NCBI RefSeq assembly: GCF_901933205.1
Contig: NC_044572.1
Coordinates: forward strand, 29,846,501-29,910,500
Origin: Camarhynchus parvulus
Taxonomy: Eukaryota > Chordata > Aves > Passeriformes > Thraupidae
DNA: 64,000 nt
Reading direction: 5' to 3'
Below are positions 13,694 to 26,820 of the stretch, one piece after another. The notes below the pieces were generated by a model that did no database searches, was not told the origin of the DNA, and was given only the letters and a program-made list of their open reading frames with translations. Within the stretch, counting starts at the first letter, position 1; each line of letters starts with the position of its first letter. Both the position numbers and the translations under genes were made by a program.

Positions 13694-16644
13694 ACAAAAC
13701 AATATTGTGGCTTGATGCTCATGGTTGTAACACTGATGTGATAGGAAGTGGGTGTCAAGTTCCCTTGGTGAGAAATAGGGAATAAATGAGACACTCTGAA
13801 TCACCAATGAATCACTAATAGAGTTCTGCTTCTGTTTTTTGGCTTTTATTTCTAGACCCTAAAACTATGACAATTTTAAAATAATGGATGAAGGTGAACA
13901 ATTCACAGCATTCACAAGTGTGTGGTAAAGTCTGATTGCCATTAGACTTCCTAAGACCATGAAAACAGGAAATTTTAACAACCAGCATTTATTGTTTCTT
14001 TTGGCTAATGCCAGAGATAACAGCTGTTCAGGTTCTTTGTAGAACAAGAGAGGATGAGGGTAGAAGGACAACATCTTTGTGGCCAGCAGCAAAACCACTA
14101 AGTTCAGCAGAGTTCAGAGAGTTCTGGATTTCTCTCACAAAATTTACAAGAACTCACTCTCCTTGAGCACACACTGTACTACATCTTATGCTGGAAAATG
14201 AACTACAGTAGCTTTTACTGGGAATAAACATGTGCATTTTGACAGCCAATAAAAATAAACTGATAATCTATGCTAATCTGAGAATCTGGAAGCTCCCTCA
14301 ATTTTAAAACATGATGACACAATTGAAAGTGAGAAATATCAGGCTGTTGAAGGGAAAAGTAAAATTGTCTAGTTAGAGTGTGTGTATGTATACATGTCCA
14401 TACATGGGTTCATTATCATCAGTATCAGCACTGAAATAGTTTTAAACAGAAGTTTCTTAAGCAATGTCAGAGTTCAGATTGTCAATTTTGAATGGACTGA
14501 AATACATGAATTAAAACATTTACTATAAAGGTACACATAAAGTTTATTCTGCATTGATCCTGAATTCCTGTAGGAGTTCAGTGAATAGGACTAGGTCAAG
14601 GTACTGGTGCTTTGTCACACCAGATGGAACCAGACAGAGACCAGGTCCATTGGTGTCAGAAGATTTAATCTCCATTTTCTTTGTGTTCTATATGTCAAAC
14701 TGCACACATTGAGCAGGCAGGACCAGGGAGAGCCTGGGCAAATTTTGGCAAAGCAAGCGAAGAAATTTATCCTGCTGGTTTGCCATTTGGGAATCTCTAG
14801 ATTCATATATGTATAACAATGTTTATATTTATTGACAATTGTATTTGCTGTAGTTTTGATTTCTACTATGAAATGATTGCATTGAATTAGTAATGGTCAG
14901 GTGTTATAATCTAGCCATGTCTCTGGGATGATTGTTGCATACATTTCAACACTCCTGAGCTTATACTCCACTGGAGTTACACTAAGAAAATGCTGAAGGA
15001 AAAGACCATTAGGATTGTGTAGGACAGTCTATGACAAAGCGACAGTGTAATGGGTATGGTGAAAATGAAGTGTGGCTTTATTGACTCACAAAGTTATATG
15101 CTCTGTATTAATGCTTGCATTTCTACCACGAGAAATTTCCTCAGAAGAGAAGCACCCTGCTGCATGTTGGACTGATTTATATATTTTTTTATCATCTGTG
15201 CTCTAGCGAATGCTTTGTGAAATGTTTGTCTCTGGTTAAAAGAAAATTAACAAATTTAAACTGGTTCTGGCAGCCATCTTGGAGCAGAATAAAGAGTAGG
15301 TTTAGGTTAATGTGTAGGCTATTATCTTGGGAACAACACCACCAATACTTTTTAAAAATTTTTTGCATTTTCTGGTGCGTGTTTTAAATTATAGAAGCAC
15401 ATTCAACTGTGAAAGATCTTGTTTGGTCACTCCATACTTTTTCTTTCTAAATCATGAAACTTAGCTTCCAGCAAAAGCTTTCAAAGCAAGGACACAATGT
15501 TCTTAACTATTACTCTCTTCCTGTCTCATGAAATTGTACATACATCCTGCCTACTTGGAAATCAATGTTTTTAAGTAAATCAAATCTTTTTATGTCTTTA
15601 ATGGAGCTAAGTAGCTTCTTCTTCTGTACCTATCACCTTGAATAGTGGTCAATAAGCCTCACTGCAGAGGTGAAGATTGAAACTTAAAACTGCAAAAATT
15701 TTTTCCCCACCTGTAAATATCTACTTGAATGTTGAGATTGTACAGTCAAAATCACAATGCCACAAAATCACAACCACATCATGCCAGTTCATGGTGTTGT
15801 CAGCAACAGTTAGGAAATTTGAACATAAGAATATGAGAAACTAATGGCCCAATTAGACCAAGATTGACTCTAAACTTGACTTAATACAAGGTTCTTGTCC
15901 AGTTTGATTTTTGTAGTATCAAACTTATAATAAAACCTCCCTAACCTTTTGGAAAACTGAAGCCCATAATTATTGGCAAAGGTCCAGACATCTCTGAGCT
16001 TGAAATTACTGGAGTAAGTGCAGTTGTGTTGACATAAAGGTTGACTAATAAAGGCTGTGTTCAACTGACTATATTTTCACTGGTTCCTAATATATACCAC
16101 CAGCTATTCAGGATAGATTTACCCTTCTCATAGGCTTCAGCCGCTCTAGAGATTACAACGTGGCTTCACTGGGTGCTTTTCATGGACTACTGAGCTTACT
16201 TCTCCCAAATACAGGTAATTCTTCCATGTGCTACAGTTACCTACTAAATTTTAACAGAGCAGAACCCTAGTAAAAAAAAAATAATGCCTGTTTATGCTAT
16301 AGTTTCTGTCTTTATTTCTATCAATAGCAGTACCCCAGACGATCCAAACTATTTTAGGTCTAAGAACTATTTCCCATTTACTGAGTCATGTTGGAAGATG
16401 TCAAAAGAAAGCTAGGTCAGTTGACCCATGAAAAGATTGATTTTTCTAACATTTTTTCAGTCCCTTATACCCTCAGCAGAAGAACTAGATTTCTGTCCAA
16501 AATTAACTGTAAAAGATTTTATAAATTGCCTGTGCATCCAAAGAGATGGAAACCATCTACGGTAAAGGGAGTGGATTTTCCTCTCCCAGTCTCCAAATAT
16601 TTATCCTTCTATCTAGTGACTGCAGAGGAAATGAAGGATCTGGA

Positions 16645-16666
16645 CTGGTGGAGTCTCCTCCACCAG
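16645..16666. repeat. Perfect 9-bp hairpin, 4-nt loop
   Basis: CTGGTGGAG, a TCTC loop, then the exact reverse complement CTCCACCAG. The stem is GC-rich and compact inside AT-rich DNA. It is not followed by a T-run, and bacterial-style termination does not apply here. Confidence 0.8.
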
Positions 16667-19600
16667 AGATAAATTTACCACAGGTAAGTATAACTATAAC
16701 AAGACAGAACTAAACTTAGGCTGTGAGTTAGAAGAGTGATTCCTCATAAAGATAATTCCTGAAACTGCACACAGTGAGTGGGAGTGATTGACACTGTCTA
16801 TCTCAACATGTCTGCAGTTCATCTGAAGCAAGCTGGGGAGCCCATGGTTGCCCCAGTCCACACTGAAGTAAAGTTGCACCAACTCCAGATCAATGGTGAG
16901 AAAAATTCCATAAGTTTTGATAAACAAACCCAAACATATGTATCCAGTGTGTCCATGTTTTAAAATATACTAAAAGTGCTTATGCTGACATTTAAATTTC
17001 ATAAGTACCAAGTTTCTGCTTTCACAGACAAATCTGACCCCTCTCTAAACCAGACAGAGTCTCTCTTTTGTGAGGTTGAGCAACTATTTTTCTCAATTTT
17101 TGGCTTGTACTTCCTTAGTTAAGGAGCAAAATAAAAATTATACCTTGGGAGTTTAGGAAGTTATTAAGAAGAGAAACTTATTCAGGAAAGGAACTTCTTG
17201 TTTCTCATAGATGCCAGACTCAGACAGAAGATGTCTTTTTGTCTTCTCCCCTCCCCACACACATCCCCACCCTTCCCTCCAGCTACAAAATACATTGTGG
17301 TTATTTGACCCATTATGTTTCTTTACAGAAATCATAACTGAACGCTGCCCTTTTATCTTCTTCAAAGAAAGTCCTGCGTCTCAATACACAACCTTTTCCA
17401 GTCAGATGTTTTTATTTTACAGTTTCCACCTCTACAGTTTCACCTGGCCAGCTCCACCTCAGAATTTCATCAGTGTCACAGGTGGAGATAATTTGCTATG
17501 ACTTCATGGTTATTATTCTTTCTCTTTGCAAATGAGATAAGCTATTATTGTCCCTGAGGGCAAACTATTTTCTCTCATACTAGCAATGAGTCAGCAAGGT
17601 GTTATAATGCATGCGATCATCTCACTGCATGAATTTTCACTGAACTCTATACAGGGTGTTAGCTTGCTTGCTGTGCATTATCTATGTCTTATTGAAGCAC
17701 TGTATTCAGAGAGTCCTTCTAGGTTGAAAAATACTATGGCTTGATGGTAGAGAAACTCACCTGCAGAAGAGTTTCTTCCTTCCTATTCTTCCTACTTTCC
17801 TTCAAAATTGATGTGCAAACTTTCAAACAGAGAGCCTTCATCTGAAACCATGGAGTTATATATTTTACAGAATGATCCTTAAATATTCATTTTGATGCTC
17901 TTTTAATTAGTACAGTTAATGACCAGATGAGAGGTAGACACACAGGGTATTTACACCAGCATTAATAAAGTACTACAAGGCAGCAGAAGCCATAGAGGTG
18001 TTTTCAGGAGAGCCTTTAGACTGTGGCATACATAAAAGAAAGAAACCTGGTGGAATTCTGTCAATGATCTATGGCATTTGTGAGAATTTACTCTCATCTT
18101 TTAAATGCTTGGTGATAGTAGATTTGGGGGAGCAGAGGCTATTTCATATCACTCATGTAATAAAGCAAAGAAGAGGTCATCTGCCTTATCTTCATTTTTT
18201 TTCCTATTAACTGAAGAGAGAATGAAGAAAATATATTTAGCACATACTTTTTGAAGAATGCTTATGTTTTGAAAAGTTATGGTGTCTGACACAACTGTAT
18301 TTCATATGCCTGCCATGGGATTTATAGCTAATAAACATTGGTATTATGTGGTAAATATAGCCCTGGAACCACACTTCCAAAACACTCCATTGTGCCTTTG
18401 AAAAACAGGAGAGCATACTGGCAGCAGTGGGAGGTTAGAGGGAAAGAATAGGCGCTGGAGAAGGAGATTTGGCTGGAAGGACAGCTGTGGTGAGGCATGG
18501 GGGGGATCCCCAAGAAGCCACTCACTGGCTGATTATACTGTGCAGATGTTATATTGCCTGGAATGCAAAAATGAAAAAAAATTACCAAGGGAAAAAAAAA
18601 AAAGAGGAGGAATGACATTTCCTGCAATCATGTGAAACAGAATAAGTGGAGTTATTTAGGCCATGAATTAATCTGTGGAAAGGGTTTAGTGTGAAAAGAA
18701 TTACCTGCATCGACCACTGGTCACTGAAGTAAAAGAGCAAAAAAGTGATTGCAGTAGCTGGTCCCAGGCAATGCCTGCATTCAGATGCCAGTGGAAATGC
18801 CCTGGGCTTTGCCAGGAGCTTCACTGAAAGTCAGACTGGTTTGCACAGTGAAATGGCAAACTTCAGTATCTGCTAGTTTTTTCTTTAACTACCTGTTGTG
18901 TTATCCCTCAGGCTCCCTTCTGAGATATGAAAGAAAACAGAGGAACTGGAATGAATTTTTCTTAAGGTTGGGGGTTTTTGGAAATTTGTTATGAGGAGCA
19001 TTAATATCAACTCTTATGGAGAGATTGTCATTGATGAAAATTTAGAAATATCTGTAAATAACTTATTCTTATTTTTCCTTTTTTTCCCCTCAAGACATCG
19101 TGTACTTTTGTCTCTTGGATACATTTGTAAAGCTTGTTGTTTTTTGTTATCAGTTCCTATTCTTTATATTTCCCCTTCAGGAAAGAAAACTTCTCTTCAA
19201 ATGAAGAGTCAGTCTTAAAACAACAGGAAAAAAAGAAGCAGGTGGACTACTCATTTTAGATAAAAAGCGTTATTCTTGAAAGTAATTTGGGTTGTCTGTT
19301 TCTGTTGGTCATGTCAGGACCTATTTACTTTACCTGCAGGAGCAATCTGACTTCAGTTATTTCCACACTTTGGGCTGAAACTCTATCAAAAGACAAAAAC
19401 ACAGATGTGTCTATAGCAACTTGCACCTTAAACTTTGTAAAAGGCTCAACAAAGCACTGTATCAATGTGTTTAGCTTCCAGAAAGCAAATTTTTATCTCT
19501 TTAAGAATAAATGTTTCAAATATTAAGAATAATATAATTACAAAATGCACACTCATAAACTTCCTCTTAAAGATGATAAATGAGTACTACTATTCTGGAA

Positions 19601-20643
19601 GATTGTAAAGATGTGATTATAATTTCCTGGTTCTTACTCCCAAACAATTTTTTTTTTTTGCCTTCAGTGGAAAAAATTCTCCTTAAATGTAAAACACAAA
19701 CTGCTACTTTCTCATTCCAATATCTAAAATGTATGCCCTGATCAATGAGTTGCTTCAAATAATAATTGTGTCGCTGAGAAACACATTGCTGGGATGTTTT
19801 CCTTAGTAGTGTTAGAACTTCCTCTATGCACAGAGTCTCTTGCTTCTCATCAGTCTGGAGACTCTGCAGACAAATTACCTGCCTTTCATCTTTCTGCTAG
19901 CGGGTGGAAAAAATTACTAGAAGAAAAAAATAAGGCTTAGGAAGAGTTTTTGTGTAAGAGAGTTGGAATCTGAGGCAGAGACAGATAATTTCAGGAAAAA
20001 AGGCTTTTAAAAAGCAGAATGGAAAAGGAAGATGAGAAGATAAGCATTTTTAACATTTACCTTTAAAGTTTCAACTTTACTTTAAAATATTCTTTAGTTT
20101 TTATCAATAAAAAGTACCATTTATTAAATATACTATTATTACTATTAACCTTCTGGTAGATAAACAAGTCTCAGGGAAGAATTGTAATTTAGCTGGAGAA
20201 GAAGGAAAGGAATGTATTAATCTGCTTTTCCTTTTTTTTGAAGTAAATTAGAGAAGTGTGAAATTATGGCAGAGGATACAGTTCCTCTTCCTCAATACAA
20301 GCAGGACTTGTCATTTCATAATAAAGTACAGCAGAATCTGTCTGAATGATGCTGAAAAGAAGATCTGATAACTTTAATTTTAATTCATTCATTTCAGGGA
20401 CTGCCAGACTTTGAATATGATGTTTGTAGATTAAAAGTTTCAGAACTGTCAGATTTTCCACCCCCTGACCAGCATTTCCAGAATTGAGAACATTTGCTCA
20501 CAGTGGTTGCCCTGGAAAGAGCTGCTTTATCAAAATCTTGCAGGAAAATCTGAGAAGTATGATATGAGGTTAAGTCTGATGAAGATTGATACTGCCATAG
20601 AAAATGGGTAGTACAGGACACTTCAAACTGAAGAGAATGGAGC

Positions 20644-21212
20644 CTGAACTATCCTCCCCCTCCTCATTGGGCAGGGCAGGGAGAAGATAAGGTGGAAAAA
20701 ACTCATGGGTCAAGATAAGGGCAATTTAATAAAGCAAAACCAAAGGTCATGCATGCAGAAGCACAGGAAACACAGATATTTTATTCTCTGCTTCCCATCA
20801 TAAATGGATGCCTTGCCACTTCCCAGGAAGCAGAGCTTCAGTACACCTAATAGTTGCTCCAGAAGAAAAATTATGTAAATAACAGATCACCTTTGACCCT
20901 CTTCTCCCACCCCCCTCCTCTTTTCTTTTAGCTCCCATTGCTGAGCAGACACATGGTCTGGAATATTATGGAGTCTCCCTTTGGTCAGTTTGGGTCAGCT
21001 GTCCTGGCCATATTGTCTCCCAAGGTCTTGCTCACCACCAACCTGCAGGTGAGGGGGAATGTTGGACAGGGCTGATGCTGTGCAAGCTCTTCTCAGCAAT
21101 ATTGCAAACACTGCTGGTATGTTATCAACACCTTTCCAGCTGTCAGGGCAGAGCACAGCACTCTGAGAGCTGCTATGGGAAAATTAACTCCATCCCAGCC
21201 AGAAAAAATACA
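20644..21212 (-). mobile_element. Solo LTR of an ERVL-like endogenous retrovirus, minus orientation
   Basis: Read on the minus strand, this is a decayed avian LTR. It opens with the GGCTGGGATGGAGTTAATTT-type block (complement near 21,180-21,205). It continues through the GGTGTTGATAACA block and the ACAGCTGACCCAAACTGACC block (complement near 20,985-21,005), and ends near the TTTATTAAATTGCC segment (plus-strand positions about 20,723-20,736). I recognise this order of blocks from common bird LTRs; the exact family name is not asserted. No gag, pol or env reading frame flanks it, so it is a solo LTR. Ends are approximate: the TG...CA termini have decayed, and the left edge is the less certain one. 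Confidence 0.8.
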
Positions 21213-23906
21213 CCTGCTAAGGGACACAACTAAAATGCCATGCGTGCACTTAAATTAAATCATGTTGATGTATGCATTCAGATTGTCACTGAAAAAAATC
21301 AAAACCATTCCTGGAAGCAGGGACCACTACCCCAACCTTTTGCTGAAACTGCGTCTGAAACAAGCATATGGATTAAAATGAGTTCTATTCACTGTTGGTT
21401 TCTCAACAACTGTGCTATTTGAAATCTTAAAGAAAAGCATATGTAAAGGCATGTAAGCATATGTCAATATGCATTGAAACATGCATGAATAAAAAAGTAG
21501 TAACTTTCTTAACAGAATCATCTGCTAAACTGTTAAGTCTTCAAAGATAAAAAAGAGGAAACAGTCTAATTGCTCTGTGCTTTATATCTTCTCTAACTGC
21601 TCCAACTTTTCTTGAGAAAACATTTGCCAAAAACCTGTGGTTTCCTTATGTCTCAGAACTATATTGCTAGTTACTTGTATAATTTAGTGAGATTTCATTT
21701 TGATTGTCATATTCCAGCACTTCTGTGATTCATTTTTACTAAAAGAAGTCACCAATTCCCCTCCCCTTAAAATCACTTTCCTGTATGATTAAGAAATGCA
21801 GTTCCATACTATCACAGGACTTCCCGAATTCTCTTTCTTCAAATACTACATCCTGAAGTTCCTTTAATACTGTTCCCAGAAAGTGACTCATGATTCTTTA
21901 TTAATTATAGAATATGTTAACTTAATGAATACACTAGAAATGTGTTTTTCTAGTCTCATCAGAGGTTGAAGGAAATACCATTGCCAAGATATTACCTCTC
22001 ACTGATCTTGTACTAGTAGTGTAAATGTAACTTTTTGTGATTGATTCTTTAAAATTTAGCTAAATTAAAAAAAAAAAAGTTAATGTAGACCTGATTTCTA
22101 TGGACTACATCTTTAATTGCATGAATAATTGTAGACATTCAAGGCTAAACACGAAACAATTTCATGAAAAATGAGGACAAAACCTTTCCTACTGTAGGCT
22201 GGCCAGTATTTTGCTCTGCTCATGCATAGGTTTATTGCTGATATGGCACATTGCACCTTTATTGTTATTGGGTTTTTGCACTGTAATAATCTGAATGATA
22301 CTAACCCACTTTTGTGAGTTAGATGGATAGGCTTATCCCAGTGTCAGGAAATAAATGGGAATATTCCAGTGTTAGCTTCAGATACATTCTCTGGTATCAT
22401 CAAGGGCATGTTTGGAGAAAAACCTTGTGTTTGTATAGAGATGGTAAGTGGAGCAGTTCATATTCTTAGTTATGTTGTGCCCTCTGGCAAGCCTGCCAGG
22501 AGAGTGCTGTGCTTGTTTTGTGAAGAGAAACCTCCTCCACATTCCAGCTTGAGCATATCTATTGTTTTCAGACATAAACAGATGTCCTCCTTACCTAAGG
22601 GAAGCTCTCAAAAATCTGGAAGTAAAACAGAAGAAACTGATGTGAAACCACAACAGTATTTGACCTGTCTGCATGCATTAATAATCTCAACTTTAGCTGA
22701 AGGCAGAGTTCTGTTGCATTCAGTTTTATTTATTTGCATGGTTTCTGCCCTGCAGTATGGAAGAACAATAAAGGATATTAGTATTAATTTAATTTTTAAA
22801 ATTTCAATTAGGATTTTGTTAAATATATACATGCTTATTATGTCATTCAGTGTCTTTAAAAGCAAGACGATTCAGAGTTGCTTAAGAGCTGGGAAAAGGG
22901 GGGCAAACATATTCTTCATTCTGCCAAACTGCCCTCTATTTCACAGGCCAAAATCTCAAAATGTGTGATGAGATCAAGCTATAGATCCAGAGCAGAGCTT
23001 TTTCTAATAATTCTGACAGAGTGAATGAATTTTATTTGCATCAATCTTGTCTGACTACTAACAAAATGCATATATTTGGGGGGGTTTACATCTATGCATT
23101 TACTTTCTGTGACAGGCTGATCTATCTTTTCCAGCCTTATGCAAATGTCTGTAGCACATTCAGACGTGTTAGGGTTTAGCTGCCTGTGGGAGGTAAGATA
23201 ATAACCCCAAGTAGGTCAGGTTTGCAAATCCTTCATGAAAACAAGGCATACCAAACTTACTCTACATTTGAGAGTCATCTCCTCGAGGGCCTTGTCTCTC
23301 TCCTCTCTCCTCACCCACCTACGCTACGGTTACAACACAGCCTGTATGATGACATCAAAACAATGCTAATATTGAGTAACTGCCAGGAGTATTGAGGAAA
23401 AGTACTGTGTGTTCAAGGACAGCACGATAAATGTGTTGGTGAAGGGGCACAGAGGGAAGTGCTGAACACAGTGCAAGAACAAAGGAAGCGGAGAACTTTT
23501 TCAGTGAGGTGCAGTGCCCCCAGCAGAGCCCTGTACCGGAGCCAGCTCTGCAGCTGCTGGGACAGCCACATGTCCCAGCACAGCCAGGGCTGATCCAGCA
23601 TCCCTCCAGCAAACCACACTGCAGTGGCACTGGTGCTGCCCTTGCTGCCTGTCTCGTAGTGCAGACACTGCTGGGTTAGACCTGGTTCACACACCTCCCT
23701 GCAAGGTTACATCCATTTGCAGAAGTAGCACCTGGGATGCAACAAACCTCATGTAATAGTAAAGACGTCCAGAAATTTAGATTTTTTTAAATTATCATTT
23801 TTTTAATTCAGAGGCATCTGATGGTCAGATTAGAATCAGGTCATGACTCCTCACTCTCACTTTCCCTGCAAGAAAAAAAGAATGATAATCTAGAGCAAGA
23901 TATGGC

Positions 23907-23933
23907 AAAAACAAAACAAACAAACAAACAAAA
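23907..23933. repeat. (CAAA)n short tandem repeat
   Basis: About 27 bases of repeating CAAA/AAAC units: a simple microsatellite. Confidence 0.85.
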
Positions 23934-25770
23934 GTGATGGAAGGATTCAAGAAATGAAAAGCAAATTTACTCTTAATTCTTGTAAAATTTAACTGCAAGT
24001 AGCCTCTCATGTCCATAAAACTCAGTGAGTCATAATTTAAAATAAGAGACTAAATATAAACTGAAACTACTCAGAGGCAGAAGAATTTAATCTGTGTCAT
24101 TCATAAGTAAACTATAGAATTTGATTTGTTCATAAAGCAGACAAGGTTTCCTGTAGAAATTCTTAAGAATTATAGCTATCACAATAGACTGCTGTCTTTA
24201 ATTTTATTTGTTGTTTCTGAGTGTGCATCATGGTTTCCATGCTACGGTAGTGTGATTCATATCTTGTGGTTAGGAAGAGTGACTTTTTGTTTCCGAAATT
24301 TCTGCTGTGAGAAAACATCTGCTGAAATGTAGATAGTTTGTGGTGTGTGGATGAAATATGTATTCTTTATACCCTCCTCCTGTAAGGGCAGACCCATCAC
24401 AAGTAACAACATTATTCTCGCAGTGGCACTCTTGGCACATTATCCCCTAATAAATGATCAAATAGTTTTTCTGTTTAGAAAGAAAGGTGTCATGTGATAT
24501 TTATATATGTGTGATTTGCATCATTTTCAGGTTGCAGATGCATACATTATTCTTGTTGCAGGGAAGACTATTTCTACAATTTAACATTTTATAATCAAAA
24601 TTGATATTCCATAAAATCTAATAATTTCTATTACATACAGCAAAGCCTCCTTACAGTACCAAGAAACACTTGTTCAACTGGAAATTCAATTTTAAGTCCT
24701 AAGAGCAGAGAGGTTTTCTTATCCAGTTGCAGTTTATCGGGCTGAAGTGGGAACTGCCTATCATGTCACAACATGAGTACTCATCGTCAGGAGCTCCCTA
24801 CTACTGGTGGCATCTCAGGATTTCAAATAGAGTTCATACAGCTGGACTGGAAATCCACACTTTTGCATCCCTATGCTTCTCTACTCCCTTTCTCAGCTGG
24901 GGACAACTCCCAGAAGGAATGGCCCCCTTCAAACCCTTCATGTGACCAAGCTTGTGTGAATTCTCAGGAAAAATAGTTAGCATGCTAGCTCCTGGAACAT
25001 TACAAATTTTTCTGTGTATAACTACTGTTCAGCAGACACTAAGGCCAGCATTTCATCTGCTTTGTTAGGTATCCCAAGCAACTCCACTGCAATTATTGAG
25101 ACCAGAGGCATAATGCTGCAATATTTGCCACATACACCAGTCTAGATAAATAAAAATTCATCCAGTCAACTTACATGGGTAATTTCATACTCAGCCTTCT
25201 CTTTTTCCCATTTCTTCAGCTTCACACAGTTAACAGAAATTTCACAGGTCTTCACAATCCCTCCCACCCCAAATACTTCAGGTGTACATGCTCTCCATGC
25301 TGAATATATAATATAAAACACAATTGAAAATAAATTTTCCCCAATATCACAATAATGTTTTCCAACATGGGAGAAACTTCTTTAACAAGAAGAGAGAGAA
25401 AAATGGAGCGTCTGAAAATACTCCTTTACTCTTTTAAATAATTTTTAAAAGCAATGTTACACATAGTATGCTCACTTGTCCATAGAAGAGCTCATCTTCA
25501 TTTCTTAATTCCTAAAATTAAACTGCATTCTAGTTTGTAGAGAATATGGCATGTTAAAATGTGCACAGGTACCCTGTCTGGTTCTTTAAAACATATGAAA
25601 ATGTATTCCCAGAGCTAAGTAGTTAATGTAACAGATATTTTATCTCCTTCTAGACTGATTTTTTTTCTTTGGCTGCTTCCTACTATGAAAAGTAGAAATA
25701 TGCATTATTTTTGATAAACAGCATGGTACTCAAAGTCTGAAGTATTCAGCTGTGATTTTAAGAAATATTA

Positions 25771-25806
25771 TTTCATCAGTGGCGTTGTAACTTTCATCAG
25801 TGGCGT
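25771..25806. repeat. 15-bp direct repeat, period 21
   Basis: The segment TTTCATCAGTGGCGT occurs twice, starting at 25,771 and 25,792, separated by six bases. This is a small local duplication. Confidence 0.85.
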
Positions 25807-26254
25807 GTACCATGATTTTCTCTAACTACTATTCTTTTTTTTTCACAGTTAGAAATGGAGCTCAGTTTTGCACAGTTTATAGGCGTATCCTATATGTTTT
25901 CTTGATATTAGCCAGCACTAAAAGAATGCTTTTGATTTGAGATGCTTGAAGGAAGAAGTCATAGAGTGAAAGTGGGTGTTCCCCTGTTCTCTGACATTTT
26001 AATAAGCTGAGCTAAGCTTGACAATCATATATTCCTCTTACCTCAATGGGATTGCTCTTTCATGGAAGTCATCAGATGCTCTTAAGAGGGAGGCTCCCTT
26101 GGACAGGGAACTGACACTCTGCTCAGCACAACATACACTGTTGTCTACATGAAACTGTGACATGATTCAAAGCCCTTTACAGAACTTACGTTGCTGATGA
26201 CATTTTGAGAAGTTGTGTTTCTTTTTTGCTTCTAATTTTTGTACAAACTACTCC

Positions 26255-26820
26255 TGATTTTAGCTGGGATAGAGTTAATTTTTCCCAAGTAACTGGTACT
26301 ACTGTGTTGCACTTTTTCCATTCAGTGTAATGGTAATGTAGACAACACACTCATATTTAGTGCTTGCTCTTAGTCAAGGCCTTTCAGGGTCTCATGCTCT
26401 GCTGTTAAGCAGGTACACAGGAAGCTGGGAGGGACCATAGCCAGGACATCTCGCTTAGGGAAATTCTGTACCACAGAACATCATTCCCAATGCATAAACT
26501 GGGGGGATTTGGCTCAGAGGGGCTGATAGCTGCTCAGGGATGAGCTGGGCATGGGTCAGCAACTGGTGAGCAATTGTATTGTGCATCACTTATTTTCCTT
26601 GGATTTTATTTCTCTCTCTAATTGTTATCTCCCTTTCCATTATTATTATTACTGTTGTGTTATTATAACATTCTATTTTATTTCAATTATTAAGCTGTTC
26701 TTATCTCAGCTCACAAGTATTAACTCTCTTCTGATTTTCCTTCCCATCCCACCATGGGTGAGGTGTGGTAAGCAAACAGCTTCATGGTACTCAGTTGCTG
26801 GCAACATAATGGCTAACACT
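26255..26820 (+). mobile_element. Solo LTR of an ERVL-like endogenous retrovirus, plus orientation
   Basis: This is a nearly full-length decayed LTR in the plus direction. Diagnostic blocks in order are: GCTGGGATAGAGTTAATTTT near 26,263; the GAAGCTGGGAGGGACCATAG stretch near 26,421; a damaged TATA region (GCATAAACTGGGGGG near 26,492); the TTGTATTGTGCATCACTTAT block near 26,575; a (TTA)n stretch; the TATTTCAATTATTAAGCTGT block near 26,678; and the CAGTTGCTGGC tail near 26,792. I recognise this as a widespread avian ERVL-class LTR. No internal viral genes are adjacent, so it is a product of LTR-LTR recombination. The intact consensus is expected to carry a TATATAAA promoter box; here it reads GCATAAA, so promoter activity is doubtful. 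Confidence 0.88.

Larger units (their letters stand above)
1..20643. other. AT-rich intergenic DNA, no supported gene
   Basis: This block has the composition of vertebrate intergenic DNA: AT-rich, with stop codons dense in all frames and open frames mostly under 100 codons. I see no exon-like frame flanked by good splice signals, no tRNA and no recognisable protein domain. It contains simple repeats (listed separately), two short perfect hairpins (13,669-13,693 and 16,645-16,666), and a GC-richer patch at about 5,890-6,560 whose nature I cannot name. I did not see the tandem octamer tail typical of avian CR1 elements. Old, decayed transposon pieces may be present and missed by eye. Confidence 0.7.
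21213..26254. other. AT-rich intergenic DNA between two solo LTRs
   Basis: No gene is supported here. The longest open frame in the AT-rich part of the window lies at 22,369-22,968 (199 codons, plus strand); it matches no family I know and is treated as a finding. A GC-richer patch lies at about 23,400-23,720. The flanking LTRs are in opposite orientation and of different subtypes, so this 5 kb interval is not the inside of a provirus, and it shows no retroviral motifs. Confidence 0.65.

Noticed and set aside
20644..26820. A single provirus bounded by the two LTRs
   Set aside because: The LTRs point in opposite directions and are different subtypes, and the DNA between them has no retroviral gene motifs.
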